From Baylisascaris procyonis (lineage: Eukaryota; Nematoda; Chromadorea; Rhabditida; Ascarididae): a DNA stretch of 64,000 nt. The notes beneath the pieces are model-generated. The model was not told the DNA's origin, made no database searches, and saw nothing but the letters and a program-made list of their open reading frames with translations. This document shows, piece after piece, positions 13,501-26,975 of the stretch. Both the position numbers and the translations under genes were made by a program. The stretch's first letter is position 1; each line of letters starts with the position of its first letter. The DNA lies in assembly GCA_037389465.1 (NCBI GenBank), contig JAZARR010000082.1:1104501-1168500 (forward strand), given 5' to 3'.

Positions 13501-16500
13501 TTCTGGTTAAAATTGTTTTGAAAAATTTCATCAGCAACTTTCCCACTTTCAGTTGATTAGTTGAGGCCGCAGTGAGGTCTGAATTCTTGGAGGGGTAAGC
13601 TCAGCCAAGGGATATTCGGTGAAAATACTCTGACAGTCGTGGGCAAGATTGTTCACATTTGTTAATAAGCACTTATTATTACTCTAAAGAAGAACGCCGT
13701 GTGTGCATCCAACCAGTTGGCGGGATGGCGTTTCGCAGGACTTGTCGATTGACGTGATGTGACATTCGCTGACATATTTTAAGTTGTAATGAATTTGTCG
13801 TTCATATCCTATGAATTAGCAGAAATGATGGGAAGATGCATTGCAGCTGCAGACGAACATCAAGAATCTGGAGGAAGCCGCTGTGAATGCCGCTGAAGAT
13901 CATGATGGTCAGGTATCACGTTTGACAGATGAAAGCGTTCAACTTAATGTCGAACTTCGAGCTCTCAAGCAAACGATGTCCGAAGGTGAACAGAAGAAGC
14001 ATCTCATGGAGGTAGAAGTCACGAAACTGATCGAGGAGAACAGGCTGAATGCCAAGAAGCTTGCTGATTTAGAAAGGCGTACAATTCAGCTGCAACAGGA
14101 GTCAGATTCCTTAAAGAAAGAATTGGAGGAAACGAAGAAGCAGGCATCAGTTGTCGAGGAAAAATTAAAGAATGAGAATGTCACACTCACCACTGAGCTT
14201 GGCAAATCAGCTGCTATTTTAAGAGATAAGCAACACGAGTTACGACAACGAGACGATGAGATAACCGAGTTGAAGGAAGAAGTGCAACTGGAGAAAGGGA
14301 AATACAAAACGTTGGAAAATGAGAGAAATATGTTGGCAACTAAATCAATGCAACTTGACGAACAACTAAAAACGCTTAGGGAAACTAATGAAAGGGTGCG
14401 GAAGCATAAAAGTGGTGTGGAATCAAGTGCAGAAGCCCTCAAATTGGAGCTCGAATCCGTGAAGAAAATGTTGACATCTACGGGTGACGAAAAGAACGTG
14501 GCTTACAGCCAAAGCAGTTTGCTTGAACGTCAAGGCAAGAATCGCAATAGCGGCCTCCACGTTCAGTCCATATATTCGTTTCGTGGGCATATCACTGAAG
14601 ACGATGAGCTCGTTATGCTCACAAAGTCACCGGAAATGGGAGAAGAGCACACAGCTCATGTTGCTCGAACAATTCTTGTTGAAAAAGAAGCCGCACAATC
14701 AAAAACCGAGCCTCAGATTGCAATCGATCAGAGACCTCTAATAAACACTGAGGTTAAATCACTACCTGACCAAGTTGAGAATTATAAAAATGAAATTGTG
14801 AAATTACGCAACGAGAATACTATGCTTCACGGCAAGCTGCAACATTTCAGTATTGAGCGTGAAGCCATAGAGTCAAGGGCATTACATGCCGAAAAACAAA
14901 GTCAGCAAGCTCAAGAAATTTCAGAGAATCTCAAGACAGAGTTGGAAGAAGCTAAGAATATAATTGCTGATGTTGTTAAAGCAAAGAAGCAAGAGGTAAC
15001 TGAATTAAATGAAAAACTCGTCAGTATTTCTCGTGAAAGATCAGATGCCCTCGTTGAAATGTCATCGGTTCGGACACAACTTGAACAAACTCAGAAGCAT
15101 CTTGACGAGTTGCAGCATGAAAAATCTGTATTGCAGCAACAGTCGATGAATCTCATCGGTGAATTGGAATCACTTAAAGAGAATATTCGTCGTACTCAAA
15201 AACATAGTGAAGATTCAGAGTTGCAATCGACGAAGAAAGAGCTCGCGGCAGTTATTAAGGAGAAGAATGTTATCGAGTGCAAATCTACTGAACTGCAGTC
15301 TGAAGTAGTTTCACTGAGGAGTCGAGTAGAGCAGCTTGATTTTCAACTTTCTGACATTCGACGTGGTGATCCATCCATCAATAAGGAGCTGATCGTCTTG
15401 GAAAAATCACCCGAACTGGCATCGCAAACGCTCATTACAGGCGAGCAGTTAACATCAGTGAGGAAAGAAATAACACAGCTTAACCTCAAGCTTAATGAGG
15501 TCGAAAATGAAAGGGTCCAAACAGAAAACGTACTCACTTCTCTTGGTGACCAGCTGAAATCAACAAAACAGCAATTATCCGATTCTGAAGGTAGCAAAAA
15601 ATCATTAGAAATCGAACTGGCTGCTGTAGCTATGGAGCTGAAGACACTGAAGGACAGCATGAATGGCGTCGATAAGCAGAGAAGAGAGGCCGAGTCGAAT
15701 TCTGCTGCCATAAAAGCAGAGTTTGAAGCCTCTAATAAAAGGCTCAACGGGATATTGGAAGAGAAGACAGCTGAAATTGAAGGACTCAGAAAGAAACTTG
15801 ATAATTTTGTTATAGAAAGGAGTGCAGCTCAAGCTAAAATCTCTTCTCTTCAGGGTCAGCTAGATGCTGCTCAGCAGCAACTTTGTGAATCACAGAATGA
15901 GAAGAACTCGTTGAAAAATGAATCTATATTACTGAAGACGCAACTTCAGAAAGCGACGGAAGATGTCCGTGATGTCGAGAAGCTTAGAACAGAGGCAGAC
16001 TCAAACTTAGCGCGTTTGATGCAAGAGCTTGAATCGACACAGCAACAGCTTACATCAACATTAGAAGAAAGGAATCGTGTTCAAAGCAATACTGCATCAT
16101 TAGAAAATCAGATTGTTATATTGAGGAATCAAATAAGCGAGCTTAACGCTCAGCTTTTCGATTTGGCTAGAGGAGATGCCACCAAGAACGAAGAACTCGT
16201 ACTTCTAAAAAGGTCAGGTGAAATGGAGGCAGCAAAGGTTGACTACAGTGAAGAAGTTAATACGGCGCGGGAACAAATGACGCAGTTCAGGACCAAACTT
16301 CAGGACCTGGAGAACGAAAAGGCTCGAGCACAAACTGAGGTTTCTTCACTCCGTGGTCAGTTGCAGTTGTGTAACGACCACTTTTCGCAACTTCAGCTGG
16401 AAAACAACGAAGCTAAATTGAATAAAGAGAAACTGCAAAACGAGCTTAATTCGGTTAAAGCTGCTCTTCAAAAGAGTAGGGATGCTGAAGCTTTGTCGAC

Positions 16501-19500
16501 TAAACAGTTGAGTGATCAATTACAACAAATGAAAGCAACATTAGTTGGTTCCGAAGAGAAAAAAAATCTTTTGGAAAAGCAATTGGCGGAGTGGAAAGAA
16601 CAGATGGAACGATTATATGGAGAATTGAAAAGTAGTGAAAAAGCACGAGAATTAGCTGAAAAGGAAACTTCGATGTTGAAAGAACAAACTGAATTGCTGA
16701 GAGCAAAGACATCGCAATTCGAGGCACAAGATCGTGCATCCGAGGGTCAAATTTCGAGTATAAAGTTGGAAATGGAGTTGCTGAAACGGAACTTGTTGAA
16801 GGAAGAAGAGGATAAAGGTCGTCTTCATAACGAAAATATTGACTTAAAAGTGAAAGCAAAAGTAGCGGATGAAAAAGTTAAAATGATTGAGGCAGAAAAA
16901 CAGTTGGTTAGTGCTGAGTTGAGTACGCTAAAAAATAAGTTTGAAATACAAAGCAATGAGTTGGCGAAACGAGAAGCAACACTAACAAAACTTGAGTCAG
17001 ATCTGATGGTGCTGCGTAATGAGTTGAGTAAAGTTCAGTCAGAAGCAATCGAAAGTAATACGAGTAGAGAATTAGTACTGAAGCAATCAGCACAACTGAA
17101 CGAAACCACTCTAAAATATCAGCAACGAATCGATGAATATACTGCTGAAAATAAACGATTAGATGCTGAGAAAACACGTTATGAGATGGAGGTGAATGTA
17201 GCACGAAAACGAACTGAGGAACTAGAGACGAAATTGAAGGATTATGAAAAAGTCGAGGAATCACTACGGAAGGTATTGAAGGCTGCGAAGGAAGAAGCCA
17301 ACGAACAGAAGCTTATAGCTATAAAACATTTCGAAACACTCAATCAACGGGAAGCGCAAATTCAACGGCTAAACGAGGAACTTGCGACAGTGAGCTTACA
17401 GTTGAATGAGCAGAAGAAATCCGTTAGCGAGAAGGAATTAATCGTTATAAATCTTAGGAAGGACTATGATCGTATTTCTGAAGAGCTGAACATTCTCAAA
17501 GGAGAAGGAAGCGAAAAAGAGGCGATTGACGCAGAACGCCGCCGTCTTCACGATGAATTGCAGTCTTTGAAAGATAGAGCCGATAGTGACAGAAAACAGC
17601 TTCAAAATGATTTGACGCTAGCTCGAAATGGATTGAAGCTGTCAGAGAATGAGCGAAATGGTCTAGTTGAGGAGCTCAAGTCGAGCAAAGCTAACCTGGA
17701 GAAGACTGAACATGAACGGCAAAAGCTGCAAGAGGAGCTAAAAGCAACGAAGGCTGATTTCAACAGAACTGAGACCAACAGGCAGCGGCTTGAAGAGGAA
17801 ATTAAGAAGGCGGAAATTGAGCTGGTGCAGCTAAGAACCGAGATGACGGCGTTAAGAGCTCAAACAAATGCCCATGGTGCACAGATGAACTCGCTAAACA
17901 ACGAGTTGAACAGATCGAGGCAGAAATGTGCTAGCTTAAATTCCGAACTGAATCATCTGAAAAGTGAGAATGAGCAGTTGAAAAATGAGGTTGAGGTGAG
18001 GAGAAAACGCCTAGAGCAGGCTAACTCGGAGAAAGCGATGATGCGAGCAACTATTGACGCAAGTTCTGCAGAGACACATGCGATTCAGAGGTGGGCTTTG
18101 ACTTATCGCTTCGGGCCCAACACCGCTTATACCCAACACTTACTTCTGCTCATCAACATATAGCAGTCGGCTATCTATTAACGTGATTGAAAATTCAGTG
18201 ATCATACGAAGCCAATTTCCGCTTAACGGCAACGTTTTTGCCCGAAGCTTCGAAAATGGTGTTAATGATTTAGGTGGAAAATGGAGCGCTACTATTTTGT
18301 CTCTCAGAACGCATTTTTGAGACATCACCTTCAGTCTCTGAAATCTGGATATTATTCTCACTTCCTCAAACAAAACTTGAAATAAAGGGAGAAGGGGAGT
18401 TTGCTATGAGATTTCCTGATTCGACTTCTTATTTTCTCGGGAAAAGTATTCTCTGCAGAAATAGTAGCGCGATATCTTCCATCTAACAAAAATTTGCTTC
18501 CTTGAACTGGTGCATTGTTGCGGAATTTTAGGTGCCCATAGGCGCGAATAAGATTTTGCATTGAATCTTCTGCCACATTTCGGTATCCCAGATCTGCCCC
18601 ATGTCACTGCCAGAAGTTACCTCATTGAGAACTTTCATCGAAACAGGGTGAATAGAAACATTTCTCGGCAGATGAGCTGAAATGCATCGAATGTTGTCAC
18701 ATCACCACAACTTTTGCAGAAAGCTCACACTTTATGGTGCTCCCCCTCTACGCATCTCGCGTATGGTCGACTATATTAGGTTCTCTGTTAAACTGCATTA
18801 CATTTCCCTCAGCTAGAAGTCCGTTCGCTATTTGCAGATCTACCTTTAGCTTCTGCGGCATGACGCGATCTTTGCTTCAGCTTTTCTCGTTTTATTGCTG
18901 TGATATCCCCTTTGGGCTATCAGTGTCGTTGTTATATGTCCGTCAATGCTATTATCCTCAAAGCCAAGCTTGCTATCAAACCCCGAATGCAACATATTTA
19001 TCGTCGACGTTGAGGCATGGCGTTTCGTTCAGAGAACGTGCCGAACATGAATGTGCTCTACGACGAGTACATGAATTGGAAGCAAAAGAGCAACGTTACA
19101 ATAAAGAAGTGCAGGAATTACGCGATAGGATCAAAGTGTTGAATGAATGCGGCAAAACGACAACGATCGTCACACTATCCTCGCAGATGAATGCCCATAA
19201 AGACACTCTCAGGAACATGGAGGTGCATAAAGCGCTATTTTCTCTTGCTATTCATTTCCTATTTAAATGTTTTCACTTATCTAAAGGGGTTTGCATTTCC
19301 TTTGCAATTCTTTGAATTTTATTTTTATTTAATGTACTCATTGAGGATATCAATATGGAGATTGGCAGTCGCAATTTTGAGGTTGCTTTTTTCATTTTGC
19401 TGAGATATGATTCATTTTCTCACCTAAAGCACTTTATTTTAATCGTCAGATCATTTGTTAAATCAGCACGCACAATATGCATGGTTTGAATTTTTTGAAA

Positions 19501-22500
19501 TTCTTTTGGCAGCAAAATGGGTTTCATTCATGTGAACTATTTGCATCGCATGTTAGATTGTTGCACTTTTATCACCAAACCATCGAACTGATCTCTCAAT
19601 GAAGGTTGTGGATATGCGTTTGGTGTTATTTTGTATATACCATTTAACATTAATTTATCGCATTAAGACCTAAGTGTTATCACTCGTTGCTTAAACTCTC
19701 CCTCTCCCGTGAATCCAGTAGCGTTCATATTACTTGGAAACTTGAAACCGTTTGGCTAGACGTTCACGGATGTTAGGGAAGCCGATTCGGAATATTGAGT
19801 TCTGTGAGACAGTACTGCTATGAGGGGAACGAATTTGGAGATTTTTAAAGCGATTCAATCCACATCTAAAGGCTTGGAGACTTTCTGTTGAGATAATGAT
19901 GTCACTATTTAGTTTGTTTTTTTTTAAAGAATAATTCTTAAGGCTATGCAGACCAGGATTTCCAAAAAGGATTTCTTAAAATTATATTATCACCGTCTTG
20001 TGATGCAGTAGCTAAAAATGAGTGAATAGTAGGAACAAAGGAAGTACATTTTTGCATTTCTTTAGAGGAAGCCAAATGATGATCATTTAATAGTAATGTC
20101 ATCGAAGATTTTCGAACGGAAAAATCATGGATATGAACTTTTAATATGTTTTTACTATCCTATTAGGATGCGCACCTTTAAGAGGCTCAGATATCCTCAT
20201 CATTTCTTCACTATGTTTCGAAAGCTTTTTCATGCATTCATCGAGTCATTTCCGGTTAAGATTTAACCCTTGTGGTCTAAATTCACTTTTTCTTGACGTA
20301 ATTAAGCTACTATGAAATTGGTTCCGAAGATGGCATCCTCGGCCGGATTTATTGTCTAATTGAGCGATTTGAAATTCCAGGTAGAGCTTGCGAGAGTGAA
20401 CGCCGAAAAAGAGCGCGTTATCAATGAACGAGTTGCCGATCGAAAGAAGATCGATGAACTGTCATCGATAAATGAGGAGCTTACTGCGAATGTCAAAGGA
20501 CTCAGCGATTTACTTGAGGCTGAAACCAAACGAGTCGACTCACTTGGTAACGATGCTTTTTTCATTTCTCAGTTTACCTCGTTACTTTCTCAACGTTTCT
20601 GTTGGTAACTCAGCGCGACAGTGTCAAAAACAAAGAAGTTTTCAAACCTAAACCTTTCTTTGCTTTCTTTCGCCCACATTTTATTCAAGCGGAACCAAAT
20701 GACTGAAGAACAAGAAAGGATGGAGGTTGCGAGCTCATGAGTTTGTATCATAAAAAGCTTCTTAACGAATTTGCGAAATGAAGATGTTGACCACTCGGAG
20801 TGTTTCTTATCAACTAACTGAATCATGAAGGTAGCCCCTGCTCAACGGTTTTTTACATACCTGCTTAAATGTAACCGGATATTGCTAGAATTGTTCTAAT
20901 AGACATTTACATAAATATAATTATTAAGCATCCGAAAAACGTCATGCGGAATCAGAAGCATCGAACTTCAAGGAAGAAAGAGATCGATTGCAGACGGAAC
21001 TTCGAGAATTGCGTCGTCGCGATTCGAATGTCACCGAAAGTGATGGTGAAATTAAGAGAAAAGTGAGCTTTCGTATTGAATTCAATTTCTTAGCCATAAT
21101 GTGCCAAGCGGTTTGTTTATGGGACTCAGTTAGGAACTATCTAATTCAAAAAACTTTTTCTTGAAGAGGGCGAAAGATCGATTTAACGTTGAAATTGTGC
21201 AGCACTCTCCTGATTCCCCGCTTTTTTGCTGCTATTACTGCGCGCGTATACTTTATTATAGGATACAAAGAAACCGGAATTTTCAGTTTTTGAGAGCGTA
21301 TCCTTCATTTAAAATATGAATTCATTATTATGAACATTTTATTATTGTTGATAGTTCATGCGACCGATTGATCTGATGAACGCAGTTACAGTGAATGATG
21401 CATTCATGCTAGCCTTTCTAGCAGAGTTCGTTTGTTTTTGCATATTTGGACATCCAGTTTTCTGGAGAGATGAAATGAAAAAGTGCTCATGATGCGAATC
21501 TCTATGGGCACTTGTCTGTCTGTTTGCTGGTACTCAGTTCATGCACATCGAATAGCGTGAAGGTAGCCATCATATCTGTGAGAATTGCACAGCGACAGCA
21601 ATGTTTTGATTGTTGCCATTACAGGTGAGTGAGTTAATGGCTGAAAACGCTCGCTTGGCTGGCCAATTACTCAAAGAGCATAACCGAACGGAGCGAGAAA
21701 CTGAGCAGGAGCGTGAAGATCTACGGCAGGAGTTCACGAAGCGTTTGCAGATGCGTGACGACGAATGGCGTAAGAAAGTCGAAGAGGAGCAGCAGAAACA
21801 AAGCAAAGAAATGCAAACGTTGAAAGATGAGCTCGCTAAACGAGTACAGCGCCGGGATGAAGAATGGCGAACAAAGGTGGAGAAAGAGCTCGCGATCAAG
21901 AATGCTGAGATCGAGAAATTGCAACATGAGGTACTCAAACACAGCACTTCATTATCGATAGAAGATGGCAAGTTCGGCAAATTGCAAGCAGAACTCAATC
22001 AGAAAGAAGTCGAGCTCGAGTCATTGAAGCTCAAAAACGACGAACTGGTTCAGGAACGTGATCGGCTGAAGATGAATGCATCACGAGATGCTGAAAACAA
22101 CAAGCATCAAGCTGAAAGGTTATGAAACAATGAATTAAATAATTAAGGGGAGCAGTTTTTTATCAAAAATTCATCTGATAATGGAGTTCTGTAGTTCTGT
22201 AGAATGTTTCTTTAAGTGCGGATGACTGAATTGTCTTTTTTTTAATTTTTAAATTCACAATCGTCTCGGTGGTCACACTCAACTTTGCATCACACTTAAT
22301 TGTTCTCTTTTTCTTTTGCTTACAAATTGAAACGTTGTACATTCTCATCTTTTTGCACTTATTGAAAACGAAATAGGACAAGATGAATTTTGCGTAACAA
22401 TTCCTGATCAACGGAATACTGTAATCATGTTGCATTTTGACGGAAACCGTGAAGTTGACAATGACGTAATCGACACACACCTGGCGCAATCATTATTTGA

Positions 22501-25500
22501 CTTGGGGCAGTCTCTATTTACCTTAGTGCTCAACGCTTTGGAAAGTGTCACAAGTGACCCATCGTTTACCTAGCAATAGAGGGCTACATCATTTACTCAT
22601 CACAGCAGTTTGTTAGTGAGTCAGTAAGTGAACATCACAACGAATGTCATCCTAAGTTACATACCATGCTGCATATGAATAAGAAGGAATACCATATGCA
22701 AGATGTGAATGCATTACGCCTTCGGCATGAAGCCCGCAGATTATATGCTGCACGTAAAAATTTTTATGTATATGTGCACGTTATATATTATATATATTCA
22801 AGAGTGTTCATAGAAGTTCCTTGTAGTCAAACACAGTGCCTCGTTTGGCCTGTTTTTCGACGCCAAGAATGATTTGATATAAGGTAGCACATTTCTTACG
22901 ATACCCACTGTATAAACTCTGCGAAAGAAGTTCATTTTTGGACCATACCGTACGGTAAGGTTGCATATTTAATTTAGGCTGTTCATTTCTCCGCCATTCA
23001 TTGATGTGATGACTTAATTAAGAGCTGCATGCTATTCAACATGACAAGTGGATGATGCATCGATCACTCATGCAAATCTTTTAGGAACAGCTTTTTTTTG
23101 CATTTTTGAAAGCTTTGGTCAGAGCAGTATTGTGTCTTTGCTTCTATTATCCTTCTATCTGGCCAGTATTTTCTGCTAGGGAAGCATTGAGGCTGAAGTT
23201 AGGACATTTGGTAGGCACTGTGTGCACCTTAGATTGGCTCCTACACCGTCTTTATCAGCTATAGCCATTCGAAGAAGAATAAAATGACATCCATTTCACA
23301 CCGGTTGCTTTTTTCATTTTACTTCGAAAAAAGTGGATTCTTTAATGGAAAATTTTTTTGAGCTCTCGATTTCATTCAAATATGAACGCCTAGCTTTATT
23401 TCACATATTTCATTTTTTTGTTGGTGTGTGAAACCTCTAGATCAGATGGGGGATATGAAAGCGCACATACCATGCCTGCTTGTTAGAGACTTCTCCACTT
23501 GTTTAGTGGACTGATGAGTGATAAACCAAAATCCAGCGACTGCGAAATGCATATTGCTTTCAGGTATTTTAAATATGAACGAATACAGATATATAAATCT
23601 GAATGAATCCTTTCGTACCAGTTAAACTTCAATGATCTTTTAGTTGAATTGCTGCTCACACAAACACAATAAAAACATGTGTGCAATCACAGCTTCGCCA
23701 ATATTGGCATTCAGGTGTTTGCATTGTTTCCTTTGCACACATATTCGCAAGCAGAATGCCTCCAGAATGCAGGTTTAAAATGAGTTTACTATTAGCTGTT
23801 AGTTGCTTGTGTGCTATTGCTGCTCAGTGGTATCTTTTGTTTCGAATTTATGACACATGTTGGTATTACTTTACGATTGGTAATTTACAGGTTAAGCACA
23901 GAACTTCACGATGTGGAAGAGCGGTTGAAAAAGTCTGATGAGGAAAAAGTGAAATTGAAAGAAAAGCTCGCAGAAGCGGAAATGAATCTCAAGGAGTGTA
24001 AGGATAACATCACCAAGCAAGTTTTTCATTGCATCATTTCCATACTTTTTTTGATGGAATATGAAAGTGCATTAAGAGTTTTAGACCCGATTATAGAGAA
24101 CTTGACCTTTGTGCTCTTCATTTTTCGATCAAGAAAACTTGAGTTCTTGTGATTTAGTACATGTCTACGGAGTTAATTTTGCACAACTTAATTTCCTATC
24201 TTTTGAAGGTTTTTTATGCAACGTCATTCCTTCCCGTTTGTCATTGTTGCTGTGACACCTTTTATTGTAATATTTTCTGCTGTGCTTAATTGTATCTTGG
24301 TAGTTGCTTTACTTCTTGACATACCTGAGCGATTGGTACTAAAGGTATCGCGTTGATCTTCAGCATGCAGTTTTCCCGTAATTTTTCCGCTTTTATGCAC
24401 ATTTGCGAATTTGCGCTCACAAGGAACATTATGAGGACTTCGTATTTGTGATGTGTATGTATGCTCGTTTGTTTTTCGAACCTGTTTTGTGGCAAGACAA
24501 CCACTGGAGAGGTGAATCTGGCGGTTATAATTCTTACTATAGCTTTGACCTCTTTTATCAGCTTCCGATTGATAAGTCAATTACAAAAGGCGATAAGTCA
24601 ATTTCGCAAAGCGATGTAGACACTTCAATGTCTAAAAAATTTGCTAACGAAAGGGCATTTTACAGCCGCCTATGCTGTAAGACATGCCAAGCAATGAGTC
24701 TTATGTAGAGGATTTCGTGATAAGTCAATTCCTTTCAATTTAGAAGTATTTGTTGTCATTTTTTATTATTTGTTTTTTGACTTATGAGGCAGGTCGGTCT
24801 AATGAGCCAGATTGCGGAGGCGGATATCGTGGTGGCCGCACAATAAGCATTTTCATTCTTTTTACAGTAACGCTCTTGATAGTGTGATTTCACCAAAGTT
24901 GCTTCAAGATGTTGGTTATTTGTTTGAAAAGTGGGGAATCGTAATACTGCAGTGTGCCCCCCTCCCCCCTCCCTAATACTTAGATATCTTTGTTGTTTTT
25001 AAGGCGAGTAAATTATTAGAATAGGATAGGAAATAAAAGGTAAATGCGTTACCGGCTATAGATGGAAATCAGTGTTTCTCTTCCTTGGTACCGTTTTTAT
25101 TGAAATACTGATATATGTATGTGATTGGCGAGTATTGCATTTAGACTGAAGCAAAATGGAGTGTCGCCATTGCCACCTCCACGACGTTCACATGCAGGGA
25201 GTGACGTCAGCGATATATCAATACATTCGTTGACACCGGCTGGCAGTAACGATGATGAAATGAAGAAGCTGAAGGCCGAACTTGATAAGTAAGTCCACTC
25301 GTTTACGGCTAATACCTAGTATTAGACCTATTGTTTATTCGTTAATCAATTTATGTAAGCGTTATCATAACGTTATGATATGATGAGTATAATATTCCTT
25401 GCCATGTGGCCTTCCGAGCTTAGTGATGATATTTACTTGCAAATCGAATGCATAAGGCCTTGGTTTACCGACGACGTGCTGAGATGCTGACGTTGACCCG

Positions 25501-26902
25501 CACCAAGGGGAATGACTGGCCTGGGCATCCCTGTCAGAACTGTAACTTTGCAGTATTTTGTAGCCGACTTTCTCTCCTATGTAGACCCATTTCCAAGTTT
25601 TCCAAATTTTTTGTCAAATACATGAGACCTAAGAAAACGCACCAAGCTTGAATAGTCTGCCAAGATGAAACGATTCTGTGATCGTGCTTGCCCGCTTGCC
25701 TTTTTTGATGGAAGCGTTGTGCCGTCTATGGATATTTGATTTTTTTGAATACCAGTGATGAGATGTTCAGTAATCGGTTATGCTGCCAAAATTTCGGTCA
25801 CAGCTACTTAACTAGTTTTGATAAGTGCAGTTCAACTTAAGCTTCCAACCTAAAGCTTGAAGCTTTACCTGAAATGTAACATTTTGCTCTGTAATTGAAT
25901 AGCAAATATTTTAATTTCTATGATCGCTTCATTTTCAGTTTCATTTCATTCCTCTCGTCTGAATGTCTTTTAAGAAAATTCAGCCTCTTATATATTGCAA
26001 GCACTTTTTTGAAATATTTATACATTTTTTCTAATCGTTTAAAGAATACCAAGGGGCCTATCCTTGAAATGCTTTGACATCGCTTCCAAAATTCACTTAT
26101 TATTCAAATTCCGCGTATTTAATGCAGTTTAGATAATTTATCATTCTTTCTTTAATGACATTTGTTTTTTCCATATTTTTAGTGCTTTTTTTCTAGAAAG
26201 CTGCATTAATGTGCAACAACAGGTGTGTGATGACTTTCTCACATTGATGCATTTGAGTATTTGCATAACATATTAGTGTTCACCTAGTCCCCCATGGTCA
26301 TTTCCCCCTCCGCGTGTAGTATTGTTGTGTGTCCCACTTGCACACTCCATCAGCATTTCCCCTCGAAAATTCTCTCATCCTCTCCTTTATCGCACTCCCT
26401 ATTCCATCTCAGCGTTTCCCTTTTGTAAATGCCAACAATGAAGTATTGTTTGGTGTGGTGCGAGAACATTTCACTTACGTGCACATTCATTTATGCTCCT
26501 TTATTACGGTCGCTGCAGAGTTCGACCATTGTGTGGTTGCATCCGCCCAGGATCCGCCTACGGTAACACATCCAACCTTTCTGATGGTAATAGAGCATAT
26601 CAGGTTTAGCGTCACGTCGTCGACCCTTAAGATTTGCATATTGGTAATGAAGGCTTCAAAAATGCAGACGTCAATATTGTTTTCGCATGAGGCGCTCGCT
26701 GAAAAAGGAGACTGACAAAATATATGCCTTTCGTAATCCTGTCTCGAAGCTCGGATATATTTTCACGAAAAAAACAGTGGAACAAGCCTTTTTAGTGCAC
26801 TTTCCTTCGTAAGCGAGCACTTTTGCAAATCATCGACCAAAAATTGTGAGTGCTAAGTTTCACAGTAGTGGATTTTGGTTGTTAGAATCACTGTGGAGAC
26901 GG

Positions 26903-26975
<73 letters not shown>

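Noticed and set aside
14086..17264. Minus-strand ORFs inside the giant exon
   Set aside because: Ser/Leu/Phe-rich complements of the Glu/Lys codons of the real coiled-coil frame.
25415..25485. Alternative terminal exon for the coiled-coil gene (frame ending PWFTDDVLRC)
   Set aside because: The phase fits, but the acceptor (GAGCTTAG) is weak and the residues are unlike the protein's tail; less convincing than 30212.
26519..26643. Two short acceptor-donor bounded pieces that keep phase with the coiled-coil gene
   Set aside because: Each is about 40 bp with Arg/Cys-rich translation unlike the helix. Phase agreement by chance is likely.
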